Source: Aquarana catesbeiana (taxonomy: Eukaryota; Chordata; Amphibia; Anura; Ranidae). From it: a stretch of 64,000 nucleotides of DNA. The stretch spans positions 173,473,919 to 173,537,918 of the forward strand of contig NC_133335.1 in NCBI RefSeq assembly GCF_042186555.1, read 5' to 3'. Of this stretch, positions 56,047 to 63,966 are shown one piece after another (within the stretch, counting starts at the first letter, position 1; each line of letters opens with the position of its first letter). Made by a program: the position numbers and the translations under genes. Below the pieces are notes generated by a model. The model made no database searches. It was not told the DNA's origin and was given only the letters and a program-made list of their open reading frames with translations.

Positions 56047-57439
56047 CTCTCACCAAATCCCCCCCCCCAACAGTAGCTGATAAAAATAAATGCATTTAAA
56101 AAAAGAGAGAATAATAAATAAAGGGTAATTTGTAAAAATAATAATAAAAATAAATAACCCACCCACTGACACCCTCCACTCCCACTCCCAAAATAAGAAA
56201 ACACTGTAAAAAAAAAAAAAAAAAACCCAATATATCAATTAAAAGAATAATTAAAAAAAATAACTGTAAAAAATTTAATTGTGGGGGGAAAAAAAAAGTC
56301 CACCCCTCATCAGTGCTGCATATTAGTGCCACTGTCACATGACATAAAAAGTATCGGGAATCGGTTTTGGCGCCTACTTGAGAAAATGGTATTGGTGCAA
56401 CCCTATATACTATAGTTTGTGGAATCGCTAAGTTTCACACATAAATAATATACACTGATTATTTTCACCAAAGAAATGTAGCAGTATTTTGGGCTAAATT
56501 TATGAAGAACATTTTTTTAAAATAACAAGCATGTTGTTCTCGCCTGCACTGTGCATTGATTTTGCACATAGGAGACCCAATCCTTTTCTTTTTACATAGT
56601 AGGTGAGGGTGAAAAAGATGCAAGTCCATCAAGTCCAACCTATGTGTGTGATTATATGTCAGTATTACATTGTATATCCCTGTAATGATGTGGTCGTTAA
56701 GGTGCTTATCTAATAGTTTTTTTTTAAGCTATCGATGCTCCCTGCTGACACCACCGCCTGTGGAAGGGAATTCCACATCCTTGCCGATCTTACAGTAAAG
56801 AACCCAAAGATTCCCATTGTCAAGTGCCCCCATAGCAAGCTTCTTGCTATGGGGGCACTCGAGCAGGCTCACTCCCGAGCCACGCTGTGTGTGCCCACCC
56901 ATATAAACGGGTGAAACATCTTCCCAAAGGTTAACTTATACTTTATTGCATTAGGGTAAAAAAGCCTTGAGCCTTTAGAACCACTTAAACTTCAGTTCAG
57001 TTTTAAATGTTTTTGTGTTTTTTTTTGTTTTTTTTTAAATCCCACAACAGGATAATGTAGAGCGGGCTGATGCTATCCAGCTCAGCCTTGAAGAATTTAT
57101 TGAGCGCTTTGAGAAGCCTTACAAGCCAGTAGTCCTCATCAATGCTCAGTTTGGTTGGCCAGCTCAAGAGAAATGGACGCTGGAAAGGCTGAAGCGAAAG
57201 TATCGCAATCAGAAGTTCAAATGTGGAGAGGATAACGATGGATATTCGGTGAAGATGAAAATGAAATATTACATTGAGTACATGGAGGGGACCCGGGATG
57301 ACAGTCCACTCTACATCTTTGACAGCAGTTATGGGGAACATCCCAAGAGACAGAAAATACTGGATGACTATGAAGTGCCAAAATATTTCACGGATGACCT
57401 CTTCCAGTATGCGGGCGAGAAGCGCAGACCACCATACAG
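42022..57439 (+). CDS. JMJD6: JMJD6, first two coding exons (gene continues past the window)
   Basis: JMJD6 is a nuclear Fe(II)- and 2-oxoglutarate-dependent JmjC oxygenase. It hydroxylates lysines of splicing factors such as U2AF65; an arginine demethylase activity has also been reported. The coding exons here are 42022-42150 and 57051-57439. They give 172 residues plus two bases of an Arg codon, colinear with the vertebrate protein: MNHKSKKRIKEAKRSARPEL, a basic nuclear-localisation-type start, then DNVERADAIQLSLEEF, KWTLERLKRKYRNQKFKC, DDSPLYIFDSSYGEHPKR and DDLFQYAGEKRRPPYR. The catalytic JmjC core (HxD...H), which should begin right after PPYR, is not found in 57440-64000. Exon 3 therefore lies beyond the edge. 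Intron 1 is 14.9 kb and full of transposons. Confidence 0.97.
42151..43784. other. JMJD6 intron 1, left 1.6 kb
   Basis: Begins with the GC-rich promoter-proximal part. Homopolymer T runs at about 42929-43016. Fragments at 43380-43530 (AGATCTGGGGTCTGTTGAAC, CCCCAGATCTCTCC) resemble the 48560-48640 repeat. No gene. Confidence 0.5.
43785..44235. mobile_element. TTAA-flanked MITE (piggyBac-like), copy 1
   Basis: Flanked by TTAA at 43781-43784 and 44236-44239, with ends AGTGATTGTAAAG and TATAACCCCT. A hairpin AGTGCCCCCACAGCAAGC / GCTTGCTGTGGGGGCACT lies at about 43939-43976. Related copies are at 54279-54708 and 57864-58372. Confidence 0.75.
44236..45914. other. JMJD6 intron 1 segment with repeat fragments
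   Basis: A fragment of the TTAA-flanked family begins TTAAAGTGGTTGTAAAGTC at about 45345. A worn hAT-type end (CCAGTGGTGGTCAACTTAATG) lies near 45174. No gene seen. Confidence 0.5.
45915..46694 (+). mobile_element. 5'-truncated Tc1-like element
   Basis: Retains transposase-derived sequence (TGGTGGCAGCATCATGTTGT, CCAGCAGGACAACAACCC, CCTAAATCCAATTGAGAATC) and the 3' terminus TTTTTCAAGGCACTG followed by TA. It is the same family as 26611-31469, in opposite orientation. Stops and frameshifts throughout. Confidence 0.88.
46695..47309. other. JMJD6 intron 1 segment
   Basis: No gene. A C tract lies at about 47204-47212. The remainder is unassigned intron sequence. Confidence 0.4.
47310..48095 (+). 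repeat. AACCACTTC-family repeat, plus orientation
   Basis: Starts TTAACCACTTCAGCCCCGGA. It carries TTTGCGATTCGGCACTGCGT, TCTTTTGGTGGTATTTTATT, a very long T run (about 47769-47802) and GTGATCAGTGAGATTTAAAA. Confidence 0.88.
48105..49315 (+). repeat. AACCACTTCCCG-family interspersed repeat, near complete
   Basis: Begins AACCACTTCCCGACCGCCGC and ends CCTTAACTGGTTAA, so its ends are inverted (GTTAA type). The left third is GC-rich with inverted blocks (GGCAGCAGCTAGCTGCC). The right part (TGAGGTATCGCCGCGACCGG, CGCTGCGCAAATACGGTGC) matches the old copy at 4350-4800. Non-coding. Confidence 0.8.
49438..49853. mobile_element. MITE with TTA target duplication (TTCATGTACAC family)
   Basis: 416 bp flanked by TTA (49435-49437 and 49854-49856). 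Ends are GACCTCATGTACACTG and CGTGTACATGAAGCC. A related fragment is at 39531-39850. The 3-bp TTA duplication suggests PIF/Harbinger-like mobility. Confidence 0.85.
50013..51340. repeat. Composite repeat with a GC-rich hairpin
   Basis: Starts AGTAGGGATGAGCCAGATGT (a hAT-like end) with GTTCG-rich sequence. The part 50490-51340 has inverted blocks: GTGACAGCTGTTATATAGCT (about 51056) with AGCTATATAACAGCTGTCAC (about 51186), and GGGCGACCCCGCC with GGCGGGGTCGCCC. Flanking blocks at 50740-50840 recur inverted at 51220-51340. Confidence 0.75.
51744..52620 (+). repeat. AACCACTTC-family repeat, plus orientation
   Basis: Starts TTAACCACTTCAGCCCCTGA and contains GCGATTCGGCACTGCGTCG, TGATCACCTCTGCGATTTTT and GCGATCAGTGCTATAAAAAT. 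It ends with a GC-rich inverted block (GAGCTGCGGGCAAGAGTTTT / AAAACTCCTGCCCGCAGCTC, about 52495-52605). Confidence 0.88.
52814..53214. mobile_element. MITE with perfect TIR and TTA target duplication (GGCCCCTTTCACAC family)
   Basis: 401 bp flanked by TTA (52811-52813 and 53215-53217). Perfect 14-bp termini are GGCCCCTTTCACAC and GTGTGAAAGGGGCC. The interior is palindromic (CGGACCGTCTGTCCG, ATGAAATACGGACATACGG). Overlapping stop-free frames are composition artefacts. Confidence 0.9.
53215..54278. other. JMJD6 intron 1 segment
   Basis: No gene. Mostly unassigned intron sequence with homopolymer runs. Confidence 0.4.
54279..54708. mobile_element. TTAA-flanked MITE (piggyBac-like), copy 2
   Basis: Flanked by TTAA at 54275-54278 and 54709-54712, with ends AGTGATTGTAAACCC and GGGTTTACTTCCTCT. 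Contains inverted blocks TACAGGTAAGCCTAGAT / AAGGCTTACCTGTAGG and CGGCGCATGCGCCG. Confidence 0.75.
54709..55319. other. JMJD6 intron 1 segment with an imperfect duplication
   Basis: The phrase GTATGGACACTGCACAGTAG (about 54739) is echoed by GTATGGATACTCCACAGTAA (about 55014), suggesting an old ~275-bp tandem duplication. No gene. Confidence 0.45.
55320..55860 (-). pseudogene. Tx1/L1-like LINE C-terminal fragment
   Basis: Minus frame 55854-55528 reads HFLAAARTVLPRHWKWTSMP, SLGDWAIEVDQINRLERML and FSKTWTSW. The pattern 'LAA+..I...W+....P....W...I..I..ME' is typical of the C-terminus of L1/Tx1-clade LINE ORF2 proteins. The enzymatic domains are absent (5'-truncated copy). Confidence 0.7.
55861..56593. 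other. JMJD6 intron 1 segment with a C31 homopolymer
   Basis: 31 consecutive C at 56013-56043, then AT-rich sequence to 56290. A transposon-end-like block (GTATCGGGAATCGGTTTTGG, GTGCAACCCTATA) lies at 56350-56406. No gene. Confidence 0.7.
56594..56822. repeat. Dispersed repeat (TTACATAGTAGGTGAG family), copy 3
   Basis: Very similar to 27876-28140: GATGCAAGTCCATCAAGTCC, ACCGCCTGTGGAAGGGAATT. It is followed at 56823-56870 by an inverted block (GTGCCCCCATAGCAAGC / GCTATGGGGGCAC) shared with the TTAA-flanked MITEs. Confidence 0.75.
57051..57439 (+). CDS. JMJD6: JMJD6 coding exon 2
   Basis: 389 nt after a polypyrimidine tract and ACAACAG. It encodes DNVERADAIQ through RRPPY plus AG of an Arg codon; the donor is GTACAG at 57440. 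Sequence is very close to other vertebrates (YSVKMKMKYYIEYME, YIFDSSYGEHPKR). An open frame continues into the intron to 57539, but those residues are unlike JMJD6. Confidence 0.96.
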
Positions 57440-57863
57440 GTACAGTGAGATTAGGTCTTCAACTTCTGTCATAAATGGTACAAGGCGTCATGCAGTACTA
57501 AACCCAGTGACACTGCTGCAGGCTTTAAAGCAAAAGTAAACCTATTGATTTAGTTTCAAAAAAACTTTAAGTTCCCGGAACGTGCTGGGAATGTAACGCT
57601 CATATTGGTTGTGCTCTAAACCAAACTGTCAAACCATCCCATGGCTGTTTCCATAACTAATCACATGTGCAGCATCATGGCAATTGAAGAATAAACAGAG
57701 GTCAAGGTGGCAGCTTCCTTGGCTGAAAACGATAGGAGGGTTTAGTTCCACTTTAAAAATGAAATCCACCAGAAAAGTAATTTTGTAATTTGTTAGGCCC
57801 GCTCTGGGTTCCCCCTTATGCCCCCGCACCCCCTCCTACAGCCACCCAATACATAGTAGTTAA
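57440..57863. other. JMJD6 intron 2, first 0.4 kb
   Basis: Intron sequence after the exon 2 donor. The block 57590-57760 (CATCCCATGGCTGTTTCCAT, AGGTCAAGGTGGCAGCTTCC) looks dispersed. No exon found. Confidence 0.5.
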
Positions 57864-58372
57864 AGGGGTTGTAAAGATGTTTTTTTTTTTTTTTTTTTAA
57901 AATAACAAACATGTTATACTTACCTTCACTGTGCAGCTCGTTCTGCACAGAGTGGCCCCGAACCTGGTCTTCTGGGGTCCCTCGGCGGCTGTTTCAGCTC
58001 CTCCCCACAAGCATTTACCACCTTCATGCGAGCTCCTTCGCACGGTGGTGAGTGCTTGCGGGCGCGCTCCCGTGATACAGCCGGCGGCTATAGCTGCTCG
58101 CTGTATCACTCGGCCCCGCCCCCCGGCGCGCAGCATCATCGGATGTGATTGACAGCAGCGCGAGCCAATGGCTGCGCTGCTTTCAATCCATCCACTGCAG
58201 CCAATCAGCGACCAGGCTGAGCTGCAATGAAGATGACGAGCACGAGCAGCGAAGATTCGAGGCGTCGGGTAAGTAAAACGGGGGGGCTGGGGGCGGCGGT
58301 ACTGTCAAAAGTTTTTTCACCTTAATGCATAGAATGCATTAAGGTGAAAAAATTTTTACCTTTACAACCCCT
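57864..58372. mobile_element. TTAA-flanked MITE (piggyBac-like), copy 3, best preserved
   Basis: 509 bp with ends AGGGGTTGTAAAG and CTTTACAACCCCT, a perfect 13-bp inverted repeat. TTAA lies on both sides (57860-57863 and 58373-58376). The GC-rich interior has short inverted blocks. TTAA target sites are diagnostic of piggyBac-type transposition. Confidence 0.85.
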
Positions 58373-59022
58373 TTAATATTTATTTTTGTATTATATTTTT
58401 GCACAGTCTTCAGGCCGGTCATGTGGTACTCTTTATCATTGTATCTTTTTCTGGCATTGGGAGGTCCTCGATGATGCAGACAGTGGTGCTGATGTCAGCT
58501 GCATCATTACACTGTGTCCACAGGGTGCTGTGAGGAAGCCCCTTACACTCAGTATTTCTTCTGAGTTAAATGATGTCCAGTGTGCATTCCACCTGGAAGA
58601 CTGAGGATATCTTGCACCAAAAAAGGCAGGGGACAGCACCAGGGAGGAGGTAAAAAAAAAAAAAAAAAAACTCTGTAAATCTGTTTTTAAATCCTAAGGG
58701 ATCATTTTCACTTTACCAATTTGCTTGTAGTTTGGAAAGAACCCAAACCAGATTCAGTATGGTAAAGTTTGTACTTGTGTTCAATGCCTCTGTGTTTCTG
58801 TAGGCTGCAAATGTTTCCCTCAAGCGATCAGAAAAGTAATATTTTATGTTCCGCAATTGCTCAACATGCAGAATACAAAATAGGATGGTGGTAAAATGAA
58901 TGAGTAAACTTGCCAACATTCCTAATTCTGAACCAAATCTCTATTGTGTCCCCATGAAACTTTTGTGGGAATGGTGTGTAAAGTTTATAGGTAAAAACAT
59001 CATCTTGATTTACAACATATTA
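58373..59022. other. JMJD6 intron 2 segment
   Basis: Unassigned intron sequence with a poly-A run near 58651-58670. No exon of JMJD6 seen. Confidence 0.45.
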
Positions 59023-59948
59023 ATCACTTCAGCCCTGGAAGATTTGGCTGCTCAATGACCAGGCCATTTTTTGTGATACAGCACTGCGTCGCTTTAACTG
59101 ACAATTGCATGGTCGTGCAACGCTGTTGTTTTTTTTTTTTTTTTATTTTTTTTTCCCCCCACAAATAGAGCTTTCTTTTGGTGGCATTTGATCACCTCTG
59201 CGGTTTTTATTTTTTGCGCTATAAACAAGAGGGCGACAATTTTGAAAAAAAAAAAATCTATCTTCCGTTTTTTTTTTTTTTTTTTTTTTTTACTATAATA
59301 AATATCCCACATTTTTTCTCAAAAACATATTTTTTGGGGGGAAAAATTGCAATAAGCGTATATTGATTGGTTTGTGGAAAAGTTATAGCGCCTACAAAAT
59401 AGGGAATAGATTTATGGCATTTTTAATTAATTTTTTTTTTACTAGTAATGGGGGCGATCTGCGATTTTATATTTTATTTATCGGGACTGCGATATTGTGG
59501 CGGACAGATTGGACACTTGACACATTTTTGGGACCTTTGACAATTATACAGCGATCAGAACTATAAAAATACACTGATTACAGTATAAATGTCACTGGCA
59601 GGGAATGGGTTAACACTAGGGGGCAATCAAGGGGTTAACTGTGTTCCCTAGGTGTGTTCTAACTGTAGGGGGGATGGGACTGTCTAGGAGGAGAGAGAGA
59701 TCGGTGTTCAGATCTGTCTCTACTCCCCTGAAAGAACCAAGATTTGTGTGTTTACACACACAGATCCTGATTCTCGCTCTGTCACGAGCGATCGTGGGTG
59801 CCCAACGGTCATCACGCCTGCCGGGCACGCGCATCGGCTCCAGGCACACGCTGTGGGTGCGCCCCTAGTGGCCAAAAGACGAATCAACGTAAGGTAACGT
59901 CGTTTCGGCCGCAGTGAAACTGCGACGGCTGGTCGGCAAACAGTTAAA
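59023..59948 (+). repeat. AACCACTTC-family repeat, plus orientation, long copy
   Basis: Starts TTAATCACTTCAGCCCTGGA and includes TTTGATCACCTCTGCGGTTT, CACTAGGGGGCAATCAAGGG, GAGCGATCGTGGGTGCC and GTGCGCCCCTAGTGGCC. It covers the same full extent as the inverse copy at 40095-41085. Confidence 0.88.
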
Positions 59949-60358
59949 GAACACCATCCTAAAATCAAATTGCGCTTGGTACAATGTACATTAGCAGGCA
60001 CATTTCAAAAAAATTGAATATCATCAAAAAGTTAATTTATTTCAGTAATTCAATTCAAAAAGTGAAATTCCTATAATTTTATATAGATTCATTACACGCG
60101 GAGTGATGTATTTCAAGCATTTCTTTCTTTTAATATTGATTTATGGCTTACAGCTACTGAAAACCCAAAATTCAGTATCTCAGAAAATTAGAATATTGTG
60201 AAAGTTCAATATTGTAGCCTCATGGTGTCACACTCTAATCAGTTCATTAACTCAAAACATCTGTAAAGGTTTCCTGAACCTTTAAATATCCTCTCAATCT
60301 GGTTCAGTAGGTTACACAATCATGGGAAGACTGCTGACTGTTTTCCAGAAGACAGTCA

Positions 60359-60595
60359 TTGACACCCTCCACAAGGAGGGTAAGCCACAAAACATTGTTG
60401 CTAAAGAAGCTGGCTGTTCAGAGTGCTGTATCCAAACATAGTAATGGAAAGTTGAGTGGAAGGAAAAAGTGTGGTAGAAAAAGGTGCACAAGCAACAGGG
60501 ATAACCGCAGCCTTGAGAGGATTGTGAAGCAAAGGACATTCAAAAATTTTGGCGAAATGCACAAGGAGTGGACTACGGCTGGTGTCAGTGCCTAA
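60359..60595 (+). pseudogene. Tc1 transposase N-terminal fragment
   Basis: Contains LAVQSAVSKHSNGKLSGRKK, CGRKRCTSNRDNRSLERIVK and QRTFKNFGEMHKEWTTAGV. These are the paired-like DNA-binding helices of Tc1 transposases with a basic linker. It ends at the composite insertion. Confidence 0.8.
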
Positions 60596-60620
60596 AGAGC
60601 CACCACACAGACGTATCTAG

Positions 60621-61294
60621 TAGAGGTGCACTGACTGGAAATTTTGGTGCCGAAACCAAAAACGGAGGATGCCAAAAATGACAGTTTAAAAAAAAAATGT
60701 ATATTTTTATATATAATTGTATTAAGCTTTTTAATTAATATCAATTTAGATTAATAATTTATTGTTGGACATTATTGGCACCTTTTTAGTGCAAGAAAAA
60801 TGCAGTCTCTGACCATCTCTTGTATAATGTCTGCAATCTCTTAAACACATTGCTTAATAGTATTGGCAAAATTTCCATTTGGTGCACCTCTAGCAGACAT
60901 GATACAGGAGATAGAGACTGCAGACATGATACAAGTGATCAATGCAGCCTCTCCGGTGCCTGGATCACACAGAGCAGCGATTTTCCCGTCTCCTATGATC
61001 CACGTCACACTGATTCAATTTACCTGCATTGGATCAGTGTTCGGTCTATCACAGGGGGAGGGACATTGTTACAGGGGCTGCCGAACAATCAGCTCCGTGA
61101 CACAGAGGGAGATCTCAGCTCTGCGTGACATGAGGAGGAGGGAGGGGAGGACTGGGGCGTGCCAGGATGACACCCCTGCAATGTGCTGCACCCGGGATGG
61201 ACCACCACCTTTTCAGTGCCATCATTGGCACCTTTTTTTTTCTTTCGGCCAATCGCAAAAGACCATTTTCGGCCGACATTAGGTGCACCTCTAA
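60621..61294. mobile_element. hAT-like composite with TAGAGGTGCAC termini
   Basis: Outer ends TAGAGGTGCACTGAC and TAGGTGCACCTCTA. A third terminus (TTTGGTGCACCTCTA, about 60879-60893) lies inside, so the left 273 bp look like one unit and the rest a second one. TTTCGGCCAATCGC / CGAAAACC-type sub-terminal blocks are present. No clear 8-bp duplication. Confidence 0.65.
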
Positions 61295-61469
61295 ACAACA
61301 TCAGAAGCATCTTACCTGGGCTAAGGAGAAAAAGGAAAGGACTGTTGCTCAGTGGTCCAAAGTCCTCTTTTCAGATGAAAGTAAATTTTACATTTGATTT
61401 GGAAATCGAGGTCCCAGAGTCTGGAGGAAGAGTGGAGAGGCACAGAATCCAAGTTGCACGAGGTCCAGT

Positions 61470-61937
61470 GTGAAGTTTCCACAGTCAGTGATGATTTGGG
61501 GCGTCATGTCATCTGCAGGTCTTGGTCCACTGTGTTTTATCAAGTCCAAAGCCAACACAGCCCTCTACCAGGAAATTCTAGAGCACTTCATGCTTCCCTC
61601 TGCTGACCAGCTTTGTGGAGATGCTGATTTAATTTTCCAGCAGGTCTTGGCACCTGCCTACACTGCCAAAAGTATCAATACCTGGTTTATTGATCATGGT
61701 ATCATGGTGCTTGATTGGCCAGCAAACTCGCCTGACCTAAACCCCATAGAGAATCTGTGGGGTATTGTCAAGAGGAAGATGAGAGACACCAGACCCAACA
61801 ATGCAGATGAGCTGAAGACCACTATCAAAGCAACCTGGGCTTCCATAACAACTCAGCAGTGCCAGAGGTTGATCGCCTCCATGCTACTCTGCATTGATGC
61901 AGTAATTCATGCAAAAGGAGCCCTGACCAAGTATTGA
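61470..61937 (+). pseudogene. Tc1 transposase C-terminal domain
   Basis: 156 codons ending at a natural stop: SVMIWGVMSSAGLGPLCFIK, FQQVLAPAYTAKSINTWF, VLDWPANSPDLNPIENLWGI and VKRKMRDTRPNN. The usual QQDNAPxH has become QQVLAPAY, losing the second catalytic Asp. PDLNPIENLW is intact. Confidence 0.92.
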
Positions 61938-62557
61938 GTGCATACCATACTGTACATGGACATACTTTTCAGTAAGTCAACGTTTCTGTATTTTAAAAGT
62001 CCTTTTTTTTTTAATTGGTCTTATGTAATCTAATTTTCTGAGATACTGAATCTTGGGTTTTCACTAGCTGTAAGCCATAATCATCAAAAGTAAAAAATGC
62101 TTGAAAAATATCATTCTGTGTAATGAATCTACAGAGTATCACAAAAGTGAGTACACCCCTCACATTTTTGTAAATATTTTATTATATCTTTTCATGTGAC
62201 AACACTGAAGACATGACACTTTGCTACAATGTAAAGTAGTGAGTGTATAGCTTGTATAACAGTGTAAATTTGCTGTCCCCTCAAAATAACTCAACACACA
62301 GCCATTAATGTCTAAACTGCTGGCAACAAAAGTGAGTACACCCCTAAGTGAAAATGTCCAAATTGGGGCCAATTAGCCATTTCCCTCCCTGGTGTCATGT
62401 GACTCTTTAGTGTTACAAGGTCTCGGATGTGAATGGGGAGCAGGTGTGTTAAATTTGGTGTTATCACTCTCACCCTCTCATACTGATCACCTGAGGTTCA
62501 ACATGGCAGTTCATGGCAAAAAACTGAGGATCTGAAAAAAAGAATTGTTGCTAAGAA

Positions 62558-62707
62558 ATGTCTGATGAGACCAAGATAAACTTATTTTGTTCAGAGGGTG
62601 TCAAGCGTGTGTGGCGGCAAACAGGTGAGGAGTACAAAGACAAGTGTGTCTTGCCTACAGTCAAGCATTATGGTGGGAGTGTCATGGTCTGGTGCTGCAT
62701 TAGTGCT
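62558..62707 (+). pseudogene. Tc1 transposase central fragment (nested element)
   Basis: MSDETKINLFCSEGVKRVWR followed by TVKHYGGSVMVWCCISAAG. It contains the catalytic DETK region, then is cut by the insertion at 62708. Confidence 0.85.
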
Positions 62708-63095
62708 GCCGGTGTCTTGCCGAGAAAGTTCCCCCAGCGGATAAGGACCCCGCTGTGCTGCGCAGTCGCAGCGCTTGCGCAGTACGACTACGGAGCCGCC
62801 GAAAATAGTCGAATCTGGAAACCTTGAGTCAGCTGTACACGGCGCCTGTGCCCTGAGCCCAGGTTCAAGCCCCACCATCCAAGTGGACATAGAGGTAGAA
62901 TAATAAAGTGCCGAGCGGGGCCGTGCCCGAAGCGTAGTGAGCCCGCGAGGGCCCTGTTACAGGCGCCGTGTACAGATGACTTACAGCTATTCAGCTTGGA
63001 ATTTTTCCGGCAGCTCGTACTGCGCAAGCGCTGCTCCTGCGCAGTACAGGGGGGTCCTTATCCGCCGAGGGGAACTTTCTCAGCAGAACACCGGC
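62708..63095. mobile_element. GC-rich palindromic MITE inserted in Tc1 transposase
   Basis: The ends GCCGGTGTCTTGCCGAGAAA and the complement of GCAGAACACCGGC form a ~50-bp inverted repeat that also includes GCGGATAAGGACCCC. Inner inverted blocks are CGCAGCGCTTGCGCAGTACG / TACTGCGCAAGCGCTGC and TGTACACGGCGCCTGT / ACAGGCGCCGTGTACA. A central ~90 bp holds CCAGGTTCAAGCCCC. Confidence 0.85.
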
Positions 63096-63500
63096 ACTGG
63101 GGAGCTACAGTTCATTGAGGGAACCATGAATGCCAACATGTATTGTGATATACCGAAGCAGAACACGATCCCCTCCCTTCATAGACTGGGCCGCTGGGCA
63201 GTATTCCAACATAACTACTCCAAACACACCTCCAAGAGGACCACTGCTTTGCTAAAGAAGCTGAGGGTAAAGGTAATGGATTGGCCAAGCATGTCTCCAG
63301 ACTTAAACCCTATTGAGCATCTGTGTGGTATCCTCAAACGGAAGGTGGAGGAGTACAAGGTCTCTAACATCCACCATCTCCATGATGTCGTCATGGAGGA
63401 GTGGAAGAGGACAGTGGCAACCTGTGAAGCTCTGTTGAACTCCATGCCCAAGAGGGTTATTGCAGTGCTGGAAAATAATGGTGGCCACACAAAATATTGA
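63096..63500 (+). pseudogene. Tc1 transposase C-terminal fragment (nested element)
   Basis: Continues LQFIEGTMNANMYCDI, FQHNYSKHTSKRTTALLKKL, VMDWPSMSPDLNPIEHLCGI, LKRKVEEYKV and AVLENNGGHTKY, then the stop. The usual FQQDNDPKHTSK has become FQHNYSKHTSK, so the catalytic Asp is lost. Confidence 0.9.
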
Positions 63501-63966
63501 CACTTTGGGCCCAATTTGGACATTTTCACTTAAGGGTGTACTCACTTTTGTTGCCAGCGGTATATACATTAATGGCTGTGTAGGTTACTTTGAGGGGACA
63601 GCAAATTTACACTGTTATACAAGCTGTACACTCACTACTTTACATTGTAGCAAAGTGTCATTTCTTCAGTATTGTCACATGAAAAGATAGAATAAAATAT
63701 TTACAAAAATGTAAAGGGTGTACTCATTTTTGTTTGAGATATATATTATGAGTTTCACTTTTTGAATTGAATTACTGAAATACATTTTTTGAGATGCACC
63801 TGTACATAAAAAATGCAATATATCTGACACTACCCTTAAATCCCTAATCTGGAAATTTATAGCGTTTCTTATAGTGCTTGGCTTGTCCTCCCTAATACCC
63901 GAATCTGGATTAACCCAATAAGTTTTGGCTATTCTTCTTCAGGGTTAATGGGGTGTGACATATTTT

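Larger units (their letters stand above)
62132..63745 (+). mobile_element. Second Tc1-like transposon nested in the first
   Basis: Long inverted termini (ATCACAAAAGTGAGTACACC ... complement GGTGTACTCATTTTTGTTTG). Repeated sub-terminal blocks ACATTTTTGTAAATATTTTA, GCAACAAAAGTGAGTACACC and GACACTTTGCTACAATGTAA occur in complement near 63530-63715. TA flanks. The transposase is split by a palindromic MITE. Confidence 0.9.
59995..63802 (+). mobile_element. Tc1-like transposon (CAGGTGCATCTC termini) with nested insertions
   Basis: The left end CAGGCACATTTCAAAAAAAT and right end ATTTTTTGAGATGCACCTG enclose a broken transposase. N-terminal sequence is at 60320-60595, the catalytic Asp region (WSKVLFSDESKF) near 61350-61395, and the C-terminal part at 61470-61937. 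An hAT-like composite (60621-61294) and a second Tc1 (62132-63745) are inserted. The right end is followed by TA. Confidence 0.88.

Noticed and set aside
57440..57539. Extension of the JMJD6 exon 2 frame by about 33 codons
   Set aside because: The donor GTACAG at 57440 and loss of similarity after PPYR show this is intron read-through; it is at most an intron-retention product.
62815..62890. Possible tRNA or SINE based on GGTTCAAGCCCC
   Set aside because: Only a B-box-like match was seen. No matching A box at proper spacing and no cloverleaf could be drawn.
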